64,000 nt of DNA from Bacteroidota bacterium (GCA_016715425.1 JADKAC010000008.1:479001-543000), one strand, 5' to 3'; positions 28,901 to 38,565 are shown, counted from the stretch's first letter. Notes: generated by a model not told the origin, from the letters alone. Numbers and translations: made by a program.

Positions 28901-31900
28901 CAATTCAGCAGGGATTAATACCAATAACGAATTAAATGATCCTGAATCCCGCTGGGGCGGTATCATGCGAAGTTTGCAAACTACAGATTTTGAAGCTGCC
29001 AATATTGAGTATATTGAATTTTGGGTAATGGATCCGTATGATAATTTGGGTCCGTTTGGCACTCCGGTAACTTCACCGGGTGATTTATATATCAACCTTG
29101 GTAATGTTTCGGAAGATGTATTGAAAGACTCACGAATGTTCTTTGAAAATGGATTGCCTAAGGATGGAACTACCCTTACTTTAGATGAAACCATCTGGGG
29201 TTTGATGCCAAGAACAATCCCTATTAATCAGGCTTTTGACAATGACCCTGCCACCAGAGAAAATCAGGATAAAGGTTTTGATGGAATGGATGATCCTCAA
29301 GAGGCCTCATTTTATGCGCAATATTTAAATGATCTGCAGGCTATCGTTACAGGAACTGCTTATGCCACAGCTTCGGGCGATCCTTCATCCGATAATTATC
29401 ATTTTTTCAGAGGTACCGATTATGACAATCAACAATTAAGTGTGTTAGATCGCTACAAAAAATACAATAATCCTCAAGGCAACTCACCTACTACAGAAAA
29501 TTCTGATGAAGCCTATCCTACAGCGGCTACTAACCTACCCGAAACCGAAGACTTAAATCAAGATTTTTCCTTAAGTGAGACAGAATCATACTATCAATAT
29601 AGAATAAAAATGCAGCCTAATATGGAACTCTCAAACCCATATATCACCGATGTGGTATTGGCTGCACATCAGTTCGAAAATGGTACAGTAGATAGTATAA
29701 AATGGTATCAGTTTAAAGTGCCTATTAGTGAGTATGATGCCAAGATTGGAACTATCAGCGACTTCCGTTCCGTTCGTTTCATGCGTATGTATTTAACCGG
29801 ATTTGACGAGCCTATTGTGTTCCGTTTTGCTAAACTGGAGTTAGTGCGTAATCAATGGAGAAGTTATAATTTTTCATTACAGAGTCCGGGTGAATATATC
29901 CCTAACGATAATGCAGGTGAAACCACTTTTAATGTATCCAGTGTAAGTATCGAAGAAAACTCGGGCAAGCAACCTGTTCCTTATGTATTGCCACCGGGTA
30001 TTAGCCGTGAACAAACTATTGGAAGTGGAGGCTCTGTTTCTACCTACCAACAAAATGAACAAGCGTTGAGTATGGAGATTTGCCCGCTTAATGATGGAGA
30101 TGCAAGGGCTATTTATAAATCTTTGGATCTGGATTTAAGAAGATATGGTCGCTTAATTTTAAATATTCACGGAGAACCCTTATTTGATGCAGATCCTGCA
30201 TACACCAATTTACAAGATGGAGATCTTACTGTATTTATTCGGTTAGGATCGGATTTCACAAATAATTATTATGAGTTTGAAGTTCCACTTATTGTCACCA
30301 AGTTTCCTTTACCTGTTGGAACAACGGATGATGAATTTGTGAGAGAAGCAATTTGGGCAACTTTAATTGACTTCCCGCTGGACTCATTAGTAGAAGTGAA
30401 GAAACTCAGAGATAAATTGGAGTCAACTCCATTGGTGCCATTTAGTGTGGGAGGAGAAGGCCAGCCTACTTATACCATTATTGGAAATCCGGATTTAGGT
30501 TTTGTAGAAGAGGTGATGATTGGTGTACGAAATCCTAAAACATTGGATGGTAGTGGTCAGGCTTTTTGTGCTGAAGTCTGGGTGAATGAATTTCGATTAA
30601 CAAATATTATTGAAGATGGTGGTTTTGCTGCACTTGCCCGCATGGATGCAAAACTTGCCGACCTTGGAAATCTGACTGTATCGGGCAATATGCATACTAT
30701 CGGATTTGGTCAATTAGAACAACAAATTAATGATAGATATAAAGATGATTTCTATCAATACGCTGCAAGTTTAAGTTTACAATTAGGCAAATTCTTTAAT
30801 CCCAAACTTGGATTGCAATTGCCTTTTTATATCAGTATTTCTCAATCATTTAGTAATCCGGAATATGACCCTTATGCATTTGATGTAACCTTAGACGACA
30901 AGGTGGATGATATAACTGAAATCTACGGTCAGGATTCAGCATCTATTTATCGAAGGCAGGCAGTTGAATATGCATCTATAAAATCTATTAATCTTACCAA
31001 TATTCGAATTCAGCGTGATCGTGGCAGAGTAACTCCACAACCATGGGATGTAGAAAATCTGGATCTCACAATTGCATACAGTGAAGATTATGTAAGTAAT
31101 CCGATTCTGGAATATGATAAAATAAAAAGATATAAAGCGGCTTTAGGATATACATATAGTACGAAAGGAAATTTTTATACACCATTTGAAAAAGCAATTG
31201 CAAAAGATAAAGCGAATCTGGCTTTAGTGCGTGATTTTAATTTTAATCTGATACCAACCGGATATAGCTTCCGAACGGAAATGAACAGGCAATTTGGTGA
31301 AACCTTGATGCGTGATATTTATGGTGATGGAATGATAGATCCTACCTACAATAAATACTTTAACTGGGATAGATTCTATGGGATAAAATTTGAACCTGCC
31401 CGTAATTTAAAAATTGATTTTTCCGCTTCTAATAACAGCAGAATTGATGAACCTTATGGCAAAATAAATACACCCGAAAAAAAGGATACGCTTTGGAGAA
31501 ATATAGAATCCTTTGGGCGTACAATTACCTATCGTCAAAATTTGAATATCAGTTATAATGTGCCTATAAATAAAATACCCGCATTAAATTGGATTACTCT
31601 GCGATCATCCTATAATGCAACTTATGCATGGGTGGCAGGTTCATTAGGAATTGCCGATACATTAGGTAATACTATTAGCAATTCACAATCGAAAACAATA
31701 AATGGAGAATTGAATTTCAGGAATCTATATAACAAATCGAAATTTTTGAAAAAATATAATTCTGCAACAATTGTTACCAAATCAAAAGAGCGAAATAAAA
31801 AAACAGAAGAGATACCCGAAGACGATGAAATGGTGGAAGGAGAAGATAAAACCAATCCGGAAAAAAGTGCAGCAAGTGTTGGGCTGGGAGGAGAAATTCT

Positions 31901-33293
31901 AACACGATTATTAATAAGTTTAAAACGGATAACCATAAATTATTCTGAAAACTATGGAACCACCTTACCGGGTTATTTTCCAAAACCTCAATTGTTCGGG
32001 ATGAATTTAGACGCTAATGCGCCGGGGCTCGGATTTGTTTTTGGTCAACAATTTAATGATAAAGATCTGGAATATGCATCTTCCTCCGGTTGGATAAGTA
32101 CGGCTACTTCTTTAAACAGTTTGTACTTGCAAAGCTTTTCGCAAAGTCTGGACATTCGTGCGAATATTGAGCCGCTTCCTGACCTGCGTATTGATATGAA
32201 TCTCACCAAAACTTATTCAGAAAGTACTTCAGAGTATTATAAAAATACTAACACAATTGATGATCCTTATTTTGAACATTTAAACCCATTGGGATCTGGT
32301 AATTTATTGATGAGTTATAGTATTATGGGTACCATCTTCGATAAACTAAATACAACGGATGTTACAAAAACATTCCAGCAATTTGAAGATAACAGAACAG
32401 TAATTACACAGCGTTATCAGGAACAAAATTTATATTCTGATGGCATCTTTTATAATCCATTGGACAGCACAACTAACGGCGAGTACGCCGAAGGATATGG
32501 ACCTTATTCTCAGGATGTTTTAATTCCTGCATTTATAGCTGCATATCGTGGCGACGATCCATCCACAGTAAAGCTGAATGTGTTTGAACAAACTCCAAAA
32601 CCCAACTGGCGTATTACCTATACCGGTCTTGCAAAAATTCCAGCAATTAAACGCACATTTACTTCATTCACTATTACCAGTGCATATACTTCTACATTAG
32701 CTGTTGGCAGCTACGCTACTAACCTGAATTTTGATGGCAATTATTATATCTATGCAAATAATATAGATACACTTTCCGGTAACTTCATTACACTCTACAA
32801 TATTCCGAGTTTGGTATTGAGCGAGCAGTTATCGCCATTAATTGGCATTGATGCATCATGGGTAAATAGCCTTACCACCAAATTCAGCTTCAAAAAGACA
32901 CGGACATTAAGTATGAGTTTTGTGGATTATCGCCTAACGGAAATTCGATCGCAGGAAGTTACTTTAGGAATTGGATATAGATTTTCAGGATTTACTTTAC
33001 CTATAAAATTTGGAGGGAAAAACCCCACATTGGAAAATGATCTCACGTTTAAATTAGATGTTTCCTATAGAGATGATATCACTACAAATTTCCGTCTTGA
33101 TCAGGATCTAAATGAGCCAACGGGCGGTATCACTGCAATAACAATATCTCCAACTCTGGATTATGTGATTAATGATAGGTTTAATGTGCAGTTGTATTTT
33201 AACAGACAACAAACCATTCCTAAAATATCAACGGCATTTCCTATTACAACAACAGATGCTGGTATCAAAATAAGATTTAGTCTGGCAGAATAA
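25989..33293 (+). CDS. sprA: T9SS outer-membrane translocon protein SprA
   Basis: SprA (Sov) is the giant outer-membrane beta-barrel through which type IX secretion cargo leaves the cell. This copy has 2434 residues, in the family's range, with no frame break. Seen: a hydrophobic N-terminal segment, family segments such as GNIELTFGASFQNVQNP, YIDDFEGSRSSYDL (about residue 840) and WVNEFRLTNI, and many alternating aromatic beta strands to the end. Start: an in-frame stop lies at 25983, leaving TTG 25989 or ATG 26034. The longer form keeps FPHFILAGTMSVAVFASF as a signal sequence, so TTG is preferred with some doubt. Its presence explains the T9SS sorting domains found on four other proteins in this window. 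Confidence 0.96.
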   Translation: MSGERLFPHFILAGTMSVAVFASFLKQSPTLNFNTSNSQGLLSVMAVDSTEDSLQYPITDQSTSDFFFNNPNAFDLSSPTGIESNVEYDPETGEYIYIEKIGDTYYRDPQYISFEDFLDAQLNKSLTDYWIERSQGAGLLDGDGSIPTLYTGSELFDRMFGGSNVDIRPQGNIELTFGASFQNVQNPILTEDQQKQGGFDFDMDINANVLGQIGEKLKLTFNYNTSATFDFENQVKLEYTGFEDEIIKKIEAGNVSLPLTTQLIPGTQSLWGIKTQLQFGRLTWTSLLSQQRSQTQSIQIEGGAQRREFELKADQYDENRHFFMGHYFRNNYEPWLSTLPFINSPINITRVEVWVTNRTGATQDTRDIVALADLGESDSTYWNPSRGGTINILTPGGVPSNYGNDLYQKLNSNSSNRNLNDVVAILSDPGGQFRMQAVRDFEKIRMRKLLPSDYTVNNQLGYISVNSTLQPDDVLAVAIEYTYQGEVFQVGEFANNLPPGVDSTNVMFLKMLKSTSAQTALPIWDLMMKNVYSLGAFQVSSAEFQLDVLYQDPGGGFKRYIPAQNTNVNGTPLIKLMNLDQLNTNNDPTPDGIFDFVNGVTINTTNGRVYFPVLEPFGAHMRSEEVFGSDIEAEKYAYDELYTETKTIAEQYPQYNRYFIKGSYKSSVSSEIYLGAFNLPQGSVTVTAGGQLLTENYDYTIDYSLGRLKIINESILNSGLPINVAFENNAFYGFQVKSLLGNRFDYWINDNFTLGATWLRLSERPYTQKVNIGDDPISNTMLGFDMNLTQDAPWLTRGLDKLPFYTTKETSTITFAGEIAKFIPGHSDAIGKGDEGTIYIDDFEGSRSSYDLKFPFSSWVLGSTPQNGLDENGQILFPESLLFDTLAYGYNRAKLAWYTLDPLFVREDNSARPAYLTADDVSNHYLVEIQQQEIFPASDVQITGLSTISTFDMSYYPSERGQYNFETSATTNSAGINTNNELNDPESRWGGIMRSLQTTDFEAANIEYIEFWVMDPYDNLGPFGTPVTSPGDLYINLGNVSEDVLKDSRMFFENGLPKDGTTLTLDETIWGLMPRTIPINQAFDNDPATRENQDKGFDGMDDPQEASFYAQYLNDLQAIVTGTAYATASGDPSSDNYHFFRGTDYDNQQLSVLDRYKKYNNPQGNSPTTENSDEAYPTAATNLPETEDLNQDFSLSETESYYQYRIKMQPNMELSNPYITDVVLAAHQFENGTVDSIKWYQFKVPISEYDAKIGTISDFRSVRFMRMYLTGFDEPIVFRFAKLELVRNQWRSYNFSLQSPGEYIPNDNAGETTFNVSSVSIEENSGKQPVPYVLPPGISREQTIGSGGSVSTYQQNEQALSMEICPLNDGDARAIYKSLDLDLRRYGRLILNIHGEPLFDADPAYTNLQDGDLTVFIRLGSDFTNNYYEFEVPLIVTKFPLPVGTTDDEFVREAIWATLIDFPLDSLVEVKKLRDKLESTPLVPFSVGGEGQPTYTIIGNPDLGFVEEVMIGVRNPKTLDGSGQAFCAEVWVNEFRLTNIIEDGGFAALARMDAKLADLGNLTVSGNMHTIGFGQLEQQINDRYKDDFYQYAASLSLQLGKFFNPKLGLQLPFYISISQSFSNPEYDPYAFDVTLDDKVDDITEIYGQDSASIYRRQAVEYASIKSINLTNIRIQRDRGRVTPQPWDVENLDLTIAYSEDYVSNPILEYDKIKRYKAALGYTYSTKGNFYTPFEKAIAKDKANLALVRDFNFNLIPTGYSFRTEMNRQFGETLMRDIYGDGMIDPTYNKYFNWDRFYGIKFEPARNLKIDFSASNNSRIDEPYGKINTPEKKDTLWRNIESFGRTITYRQNLNISYNVPINKIPALNWITLRSSYNATYAWVAGSLGIADTLGNTISNSQSKTINGELNFRNLYNKSKFLKKYNSATIVTKSKERNKKTEEIPEDDEMVEGEDKTNPEKSAASVGLGGEILTRLLISLKRITINYSENYGTTLPGYFPKPQLFGMNLDANAPGLGFVFGQQFNDKDLEYASSSGWISTATSLNSLYLQSFSQSLDIRANIEPLPDLRIDMNLTKTYSESTSEYYKNTNTIDDPYFEHLNPLGSGNLLMSYSIMGTIFDKLNTTDVTKTFQQFEDNRTVITQRYQEQNLYSDGIFYNPLDSTTNGEYAEGYGPYSQDVLIPAFIAAYRGDDPSTVKLNVFEQTPKPNWRITYTGLAKIPAIKRTFTSFTITSAYTSTLAVGSYATNLNFDGNYYIYANNIDTLSGNFITLYNIPSLVLSEQLSPLIGIDASWVNSLTTKFSFKKTRTLSMSFVDYRLTEIRSQEVTLGIGYRFSGFTLPIKFGGKNPTLENDLTFKLDVSYRDDITTNFRLDQDLNEPTGGITAITISPTLDYVINDRFNVQLYFNRQQTIPKISTAFPITTTDAGIKIRFSLAE

Positions 33294-33345
33294 TCATTAT
33301 CCTGCATTCACTGAAATCCTTTATTTTAGCCGCAAAAATATTGAT

Positions 33346-33726
33346 ATGAATTTTCCGGAAAATTTAAAATATACAAAAGACCATGAATGGGTAAGTATAT
33401 CAGGTAATGTCGGCACTATTGGAATAACCGATTTTGCACAACGTGAATTAGGTGATATAGTCTATGTGGATATAGGCACGGCCGGCGATACATTAGATAT
33501 TGAATCTGTATTTGGTACTGTTGAAGCAGTGAAAACGGTTTCTGATTTACTAATGCCTGTTTCAGGTAAAATAATTGAATTGAATAAAGAGTTGGATACT
33601 AATCCCGAGGCAGTTAATCTGGATCCTTACGGCAAAGGTTGGATGGTGAAAATTGAGCTCACAAATCCATCTGAATTAGATTCTTTAATGGATGCAGGAG
33701 CATATCAAGATATGGTTTCTGCCTGA
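33346..33726 (+). CDS. gcvH: glycine cleavage system H protein
   Basis: Lipoyl carrier that shuttles the aminomethyl group between the P, T and L proteins of glycine cleavage. It has 126 residues. The lipoylated lysine is K63 in VEAVKTVSDL, within the usual ESVKA-like context (ESVFGTVEAVKTVSD). The start MNFPENLKYTKDHEW is the family's typical N-terminus. It follows sprA by 52 bases and is followed by the VanZ-like gene after 10 bases, an order also seen in other Bacteroidota. Confidence 0.97.
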   Translation: MNFPENLKYTKDHEWVSISGNVGTIGITDFAQRELGDIVYVDIGTAGDTLDIESVFGTVEAVKTVSDLLMPVSGKIIELNKELDTNPEAVNLDPYGKGWMVKIELTNPSELDSLMDAGAYQDMVSA

Positions 33727-33736
33727 TAATTAATAA

Positions 33737-34111
33737 ATGTCAAAAAAGATTAATTGGAAATGGGTAGCCCTTAGCTGGGCTTCACTTATATTATTGCTTT
33801 CAGTAATTCCGGGTAAAGACTTACCAAGCATTACTATTTGGGAAATTGATAAAATAGTACATACCATTTTTTATTTTGTACTCAGCTTTACTTCCATAAT
33901 TGCCATTAAGCAGCAATACCCACAAGTGCCTTTGCGTTTTAATGCAATAATTTATGGAGTGGGCTTATGCATTTTATATGGTTTGTGCATCGAGATAGTA
34001 CAAGGGGCGTTTCTCGAGAGCAGGTCCTTTGATCTTTACGATCTCGTGGCAAACTTTATTGGTTGCGTACTTGGCGTAATTGGAATATTAGTTATTTTTA
34101 AACGGTCATAA
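33737..34111 (+). CDS. VanZ family membrane protein
   Basis: Small integral membrane protein of 124 residues with about four helices. The first ends in LLLSVIPGKDLPS and the family pattern IEIVQG ... RSFDLYDLVANFIG, with its conserved Glu, Arg, Asp and Asn, is seen at about residues 84-112. VanZ was first named from a teicoplanin-resistance cluster, but this short chromosomal type has no known biochemical function. It is very closely packed between gcvH and the TonB gene (10 and 12 bases), so it is clearly part of the operon. Confidence 0.88.
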   Translation: MSKKINWKWVALSWASLILLLSVIPGKDLPSITIWEIDKIVHTIFYFVLSFTSIIAIKQQYPQVPLRFNAIIYGVGLCILYGLCIEIVQGAFLESRSFDLYDLVANFIGCVLGVIGILVIFKRS

Positions 34112-34123
34112 AACCAACACATT

Positions 34124-34942
34124 ATGGGAACTTTAACAATTTGGGTTGTTTTAGCATTGCTGGTAATTCCTATTGCTTTTTTCATGTTTATTTTTTCAAG
34201 AAATAAACCTGAAGATTTGCTAAAAGAATATGCCGGTACAGAAGAAGACAAATCCGTGTTCGTAAAAAAATACGACAAAGCAGATGTTTACAAACATCGA
34301 AATACTTTTATGCAAGTTGGTTTGGCTGTGGCATTAGGTATCGTTTTACTAGCCTTCAATTATCATCCAAAAGAAGAGGCTGTTTCCAGTTTGGTAACAG
34401 ATAATTTTAGTGAGGAAGATATTGAAGAAATTCCACAGACAAGCCAGTATAAACCACCACCACCACCTCCACCTCCACCGCCAGAAGTTATAGAAGTGGA
34501 AGATGATATTGAAGTGGAAAAAACTCCTGAGCTTTTCAATCAGGAGATGGATGTGGAAACAGTAATTGAAACACAATATGTTCCGGTGGATGAACCCGTT
34601 ATGAAAAAAGAAGAACCAAAAGAACCGGAGATATTTGTAGTGGTTGAAGAAATGCCCACTTTTCCCGGAGGTGATAAAGCACTATATGAATTCCTTGCAA
34701 AAAATATCAAATATCCTGCAGTTGCAAAAGATAATGGTATAGAAGGTAAAGTGTATATCAAGTTCGTTGTAAATGAAGACGGGTCAGTTTCACAAGTACA
34801 ACTTGCACGTGGTATCGGTGGAGGATGTGATGAAGAAGCGATGCGTGTTGTGAAAGATATGCCAAAATGGAAACCTGGAAAACAGCGTGGAAAGAATGTA
34901 AAAGTTTGGTACACTCTTCCTGTTTATTTTAAATTACAGTAA
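34124..34942 (+). CDS. TonB family energy transducer
   Basis: 272 residues. An N-terminal helix at about 5-25 and a second at about 68-85, a run of ten prolines at about 110-120 followed by an acidic Glu/Val/Asp stretch that would span the periplasm, then a C-terminal TonB domain (about 180-272: FPGGDKALYEFLAKNIKYP, GKVYIKFVVNEDGS, MPKWKPGKQRGKNVKVWYTLP). It passes proton-motive energy to outer-membrane receptors. The presence of two membrane helices, with a DUF4349-like or receptor-free N-terminus, is common in this phylum. It is the last gene before a terminator at 34968. Confidence 0.93.
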   Translation: MGTLTIWVVLALLVIPIAFFMFIFSRNKPEDLLKEYAGTEEDKSVFVKKYDKADVYKHRNTFMQVGLAVALGIVLLAFNYHPKEEAVSSLVTDNFSEEDIEEIPQTSQYKPPPPPPPPPPEVIEVEDDIEVEKTPELFNQEMDVETVIETQYVPVDEPVMKKEEPKEPEIFVVVEEMPTFPGGDKALYEFLAKNIKYPAVAKDNGIEGKVYIKFVVNEDGSVSQVQLARGIGGGCDEEAMRVVKDMPKWKPGKQRGKNVKVWYTLPVYFKLQ

Positions 34943-34967
34943 TAAAATCATTTCAATATTATTATTA

Positions 34968-35001
34968 TGAGCCTGCAACATCTGTGGGCTCATTTTTTTT
35001 T
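34968..35001 (+). terminator. rho-independent terminator after the TonB gene
   Basis: GAGCC (34969-34973) pairs with GGCTC (34987-34991), followed by nine T. It ends the gcvH-vanZ-tonB unit and shows that the following TPR gene starts after it. Confidence 0.85.
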
Positions 35002-35065
35002 AAGTTTATCGCAATTTATTATGAGCCGAAACACTTTGTACAATTCATCGTTATCTGATTTACTT

Positions 35066-36880
35066 ATGTTGCGAAAAATTGTTTTTCTATTAATTACCTG
35101 TATTGTTTTTCAAACTGTCCAAGCACAAAATATTTCTGAACAAATAAAATTGGGTCAGGAGTATATGAAAAATGGAGAGTATGATAAAGCTGCTGATTTA
35201 TATAAAGTTATTTACAACGACAATCCAACTTCCAATGCATATTATAAGATCTACTATAATTGTTTGCTGATACTTGAAGATTATAAAGAGATTGAAAAAA
35301 TTATTAATAAGCAAATTAAAAAGAGTCCTGAAAATCTTACTTATTATGTTGATTTGGGTTATAGTTATGAAAAACAAAATAATATAACCGACCGTGATAA
35401 AAATTATAATCTCGCCATCTCAAAAATTGGTAATGAAAGAGCACAGGTTATTCAATTGGCAAATGCATTTATGTCAATAAACGATTTGCAAAGAGCAATT
35501 GATGTGTATTCGGTTGGCAAAAAGAATGTAAAGGATTACAGTTTTAATAATGAACTTGCAATACTTTATTATCGCAGTGGTGATATTTCACGGGCAATGG
35601 ATTTTTATATTGATTATGCAATGGAGGATATAAATAATTTGAATAATGTTACAACATCACTGCAAAGAATATTAGATGAGGAATCTGATCACATGCTGTT
35701 TCAGGAAAAGTTATATAATCGCATTCAACAAAAAGATGCACCTGTTTTAATTGAATTATTAGTCTGGGATTTTGTCCAGATAAAAGATTTTGAAAGTGCT
35801 TTTATTCAAATGAAGGCACTCGACAAAAGATTAAAGGAAAATGGCAGTAGAGTATATGAACTTGCACTTACTGCAACCAATGAAAAAGAATATGATGCAG
35901 CAATTCAATGTTATAATTATATAGTTCAATTAGGCGCACAATCACCTTATTATTTTTTGGCTCGCAATGGTATTTTAGATTGTCGTTGGGCAAAAATTAA
36001 AGAAACAAATTATTATACGCAGGCAGATATTGATGATTTAAAAACTAATTATCAAAACTTTTTGAATGAATATAATCGCTATGATTATCGTGCGGCTTTA
36101 GTTACCCAATCATTGGCAACCCTAGAAGCATTTTATAATTATGACGTCAGTGGCGCTATTGCTTTATTAGAAAATGTGTTGAGTTGGGCAGCATTAAATG
36201 TGGCGCAAAAGTCTGAATTTAAAATCACGCTTGGCGATCTCTATTTGATTAGTGGTGATATTTGGGAAGCAACGTTATTGTACTCTCAAGTTGATAAAGC
36301 AATGAAGGATGAACCCATCGGTGAAATGGCAAGATTTAAAAATGCTAAACTCGCTTATTACCGTGGTGATTTCAATCTTGCTCAAGGACAGTTAGATGTG
36401 TTGAAAGCTTCTACTTCAGAATTAGTAGCGAATGATGCATTAAAACTTTCTGTGTTTATTACCGACAATTTAGGATTGGATTCTATATTGGAACCAATGA
36501 AATTATTTGCTGCTGCTGATTTGTATTTATTCCAAAATAAAATATCAGATTGCATATCCACTCTGGATACATTATTAAAATCTTATCCCGATCATAAATT
36601 AACGGATGATGTATATTTTATGAAATATCAAATTGCAATTAAGAACAGGGAAATGGATTCGGCAGTGCAATATCTGGAATATATCCGCAGTAATTATGCA
36701 TTCGATTTATTATCCGATGATGCATTATTTTATCTAGGCGATTTATATCAAAATTATTATAAGGATACCGCAAAAGCAATGGCTTGTTATGAAGAATTAA
36801 TTATTCAATACAAAGATTCTTTATTTGTGAATGAAGCCCGCAAACGATTCAGAATATTGCGAGGGGATAAGCTTAATTAG
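35066..36880 (+). CDS. secreted tetratricopeptide-repeat protein
   Basis: A 604-residue protein counted from ATG 35066, which gives a clean signal peptide (MLRKIVFLLITCIVFQ ... VQAQN). An in-frame ATG at 34967 lies inside the terminator of the preceding gene and is rejected. The remainder is helical with many TPR-like units (for example GQEYMKNGEYDKAADLYKVI, ELAILYYRSGDISRAMDFYI, ALFYLGDLYQNYYKDTAKAM). The last unit is Tol-Pal YbgF-like. Probably a periplasmic scaffold; partners are unknown. The DUF4286 gene follows almost directly. Confidence 0.88.
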   Translation: MLRKIVFLLITCIVFQTVQAQNISEQIKLGQEYMKNGEYDKAADLYKVIYNDNPTSNAYYKIYYNCLLILEDYKEIEKIINKQIKKSPENLTYYVDLGYSYEKQNNITDRDKNYNLAISKIGNERAQVIQLANAFMSINDLQRAIDVYSVGKKNVKDYSFNNELAILYYRSGDISRAMDFYIDYAMEDINNLNNVTTSLQRILDEESDHMLFQEKLYNRIQQKDAPVLIELLVWDFVQIKDFESAFIQMKALDKRLKENGSRVYELALTATNEKEYDAAIQCYNYIVQLGAQSPYYFLARNGILDCRWAKIKETNYYTQADIDDLKTNYQNFLNEYNRYDYRAALVTQSLATLEAFYNYDVSGAIALLENVLSWAALNVAQKSEFKITLGDLYLISGDIWEATLLYSQVDKAMKDEPIGEMARFKNAKLAYYRGDFNLAQGQLDVLKASTSELVANDALKLSVFITDNLGLDSILEPMKLFAAADLYLFQNKISDCISTLDTLLKSYPDHKLTDDVYFMKYQIAIKNREMDSAVQYLEYIRSNYAFDLLSDDALFYLGDLYQNYYKDTAKAMACYEELIIQYKDSLFVNEARKRFRILRGDKLN

Positions 36881-36909
36881 TGAGTAAATTTGCTGTGAAA
36901 AACTTATCT

Positions 36910-37215
36910 ATGTATATCTATAACGTAACGTTAAAAGTGGCGATTGATCGTGCTGATGAATGGCTGCAATGGATGCGCACCGAGCATATTCCTGATGTAA
37001 TTGCAACTGGATCTTTTACGGGATATAAACTTAATAGATTATTAGATGATGGAGATTTGGAAGGAATCACTTTCGTTGTGCAATATGATTTAGCAAACCT
37101 TGATGATTTTCTTTCTTATAAACAAAAATTCGCACCTGAATTACAACGCAAACACATAGAAAAATTCGGAGATGATGTTTTTGCTTTCCGCACTTTAATG
37201 GAAGTGATTTCCTGA
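36910..37215 (+). CDS. DUF4286 family protein
   Basis: A small protein of 101 residues from ATG 36910 (MYIYNVTLKVAIDRADEWLQW). It shows the DUF4286 pattern, including EHIPDVIATGSF near residue 30. The ferredoxin-like fold is suggested for the family, with no known function. A GTG at 36880 would add ten residues and touch the stop of the TPR gene, but the ATG gives the standard family start. It is probably co-transcribed with the TPR gene. Confidence 0.85.
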   Translation: MYIYNVTLKVAIDRADEWLQWMRTEHIPDVIATGSFTGYKLNRLLDDGDLEGITFVVQYDLANLDDFLSYKQKFAPELQRKHIEKFGDDVFAFRTLMEVIS

Positions 37216-37265
37216 TTTATTTAAATCAACTATTTCCTCTTTTCAATTTATTTATCAATTTATAA

Positions 37266-37502
37266 ATGCAACTAAAAGAATACTCAAAATTCCAATTGGC
37301 ACTCCGCAATGGATTTGAAAAGGAAGAAGTGTGGATTGCATATAAGGGAATAATTTACGATGTAACCGATAGTACTTTGTGGCGAAGCGGAAAACATTAT
37401 GATCATTTTGCGGGTCATGACCTTACAGATGAATTACCTGATGCACCGCATACGGAAATTGTATTTAAACGATTAAAAGTGGTAGGTAAATTAATTACTT
37501 AA
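37266..37502 (+). CDS. cytochrome b5-like heme-binding domain protein
   Basis: A 78-residue protein made of a single cytochrome b5-like domain. Seen: KEYSKFQLALRNGFEKEEVWIAYKGIIYDVT, then GKHYDHFAGHDLTDELPDAPHTE, where the histidines around the FAGHDLT segment and APH are the candidate heme ligands. The classical HPGG motif is replaced by SGKHYDH, as in the small bacterial relatives. It is likely a soluble electron carrier or a heme/steroid binder; partners are unknown. It is convergent with, and overlaps by 8 bases, the kinase gene on the other strand. Confidence 0.85.
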   Translation: MQLKEYSKFQLALRNGFEKEEVWIAYKGIIYDVTDSTLWRSGKHYDHFAGHDLTDELPDAPHTEIVFKRLKVVGKLIT

Positions 37503-38412
37503 TTCTGAATTTTACCAAATCCACAAATTCTCCCACACGCTTTTGAATTTGTCGTTGCTGTATTTCCAACAGTCTTTGTGGACCAAATTTTTCTACACAA
37601 AAAGATGCCATCGCAGAACCATAAATAATTGCACGTTTCATATTGGTGAATGAGAGATTTTTTGTTTTAGCTAAGTATCCCATAAATCCTCCGGCAAAAA
37701 CATCACCGGCACCGGTGGGATCAAATACATCTTCCATTGGCAAGGCAGGTGCAAAGAATATTTCATTTCCAGAAAATAATAAAGCTCCATGTTCTCCTTT
37801 TTTGATTACTAAAAATCGTGGACCCATTTTTAATATTTTACGAGCGGCTTTTGCAATTGAATATTCACCGGAAAGAGCACGAGCTTCTTCATCATTTATT
37901 ATAAGCATGTCGGCAAGCTTTATTGCTTTCTTCAAATCCTTTTGAGTGTTTTCCATCCAAAAATTCATGGTATCCATTGCAATTAATTTGGGTTGGTTTT
38001 TTCAATTGCTTGATAATACTTATTTGAATAGCCGGGTCAATATTTCCAAGCATTACAAAATCACTATTACTATATGCTTTAGATAATTTGGGATTAAATT
38101 CCGTCAACACATTCAGATCTGTAGCAAGTGTATCTCTGGAATTCATATCCATATGATATTTGCCTGACCAGAAAAATGATTTTTTCCGGCTTTAATTTCT
38201 ACTCCTTCAGTATTCACTCCTCGCTTACGCAAATTTTTAAACATAATCTCAGGGAAATCATCTCCAACTATAGATACCAGATTTACAGGTTCATGGAAAA
38301 AAGAACTTGACAGGCTGATATATAAACCTGATCCACCAACCACTTTGTCAGTCTTCCCGAATGGGGTTTCTATTGCATCAAATGCTACTGTTCCAGCTAC
38401 TAATAAACTCAT
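37495..38412 (-). pseudogene. PfkB family sugar kinase, two frameshifts
   Basis: Three minus-strand frames together give a complete ribokinase/adenosine-kinase-like protein: N-terminus MSLLVAGTVAFDAIE with GGSGLYISLS (38143-38412), a middle part with SRDTLATDLNVL and the FVMLGNIDP strand (to about 37998), and a C-terminus with the DPTGAGDVFAGGFMGYL anion-hole and catalytic Asp motif (37495-37977). The frame breaks at 38172-38176 (A5 on the plus strand; six would restore HFFWSGKYHMDMN) and at 37997-38002 (T6; a 1-base loss or 2-base gain restores the frame). Because both breaks sit in homopolymers and every motif is intact, sequencing error is more likely than real decay. The substrate sugar is not determinable. 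Confidence 0.85.
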
Positions 38413-38435
38413 TATAATAAAATTTTGTGCAAATA

Positions 38436-38466
38436 TTGGAAATTATAACCGCTCCAAGTACCTTTG
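38436..38466 (+). promoter_or_regulatory. promoter of tRNA-Asn
   Basis: TTG at 38436-38438, 20 bases, then TACCTTTG at 38459-38466. This is a full match to the Bacteroidota TTG / TAnnTTTG promoter, 23 bases ahead of the tRNA. Confidence 0.7.
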
Positions 38467-38489
38467 CAATCCAATTTTTAAGTAATCAT

Positions 38490-38563
38490 TCCTCGATAGC
38501 TCAGTTGGTTAGAGCATTTGACTGTTAATCAAAGGGTCCCTGGTTCAAGTCCAGGTCGGGGAG
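38490..38563 (+). tRNA. tRNA-Asn (anticodon GTT)
   Basis: A 74-base cloverleaf: acceptor TCCTCGA pairs with TCGGGGA (one G-U), D arm GCTC/GAGC, anticodon arm TTTGA-CTGTTAA-TCAAA with GTT, T arm CCTGG-TTCAAGT-CCAGG, discriminator G. The CCA end is not encoded in full. The gene is intact and is followed at once by its terminator and the first GIY-YIG cassette, whose repeated part begins within the T arm. Confidence 0.97.
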
Positions 38564-38565
38564 CA

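Noticed and set aside
34967..35065. Extended N-terminus of the TPR protein
   Set aside because: This stretch contains the terminator of the preceding gene, and the signal peptide begins only at 35066.
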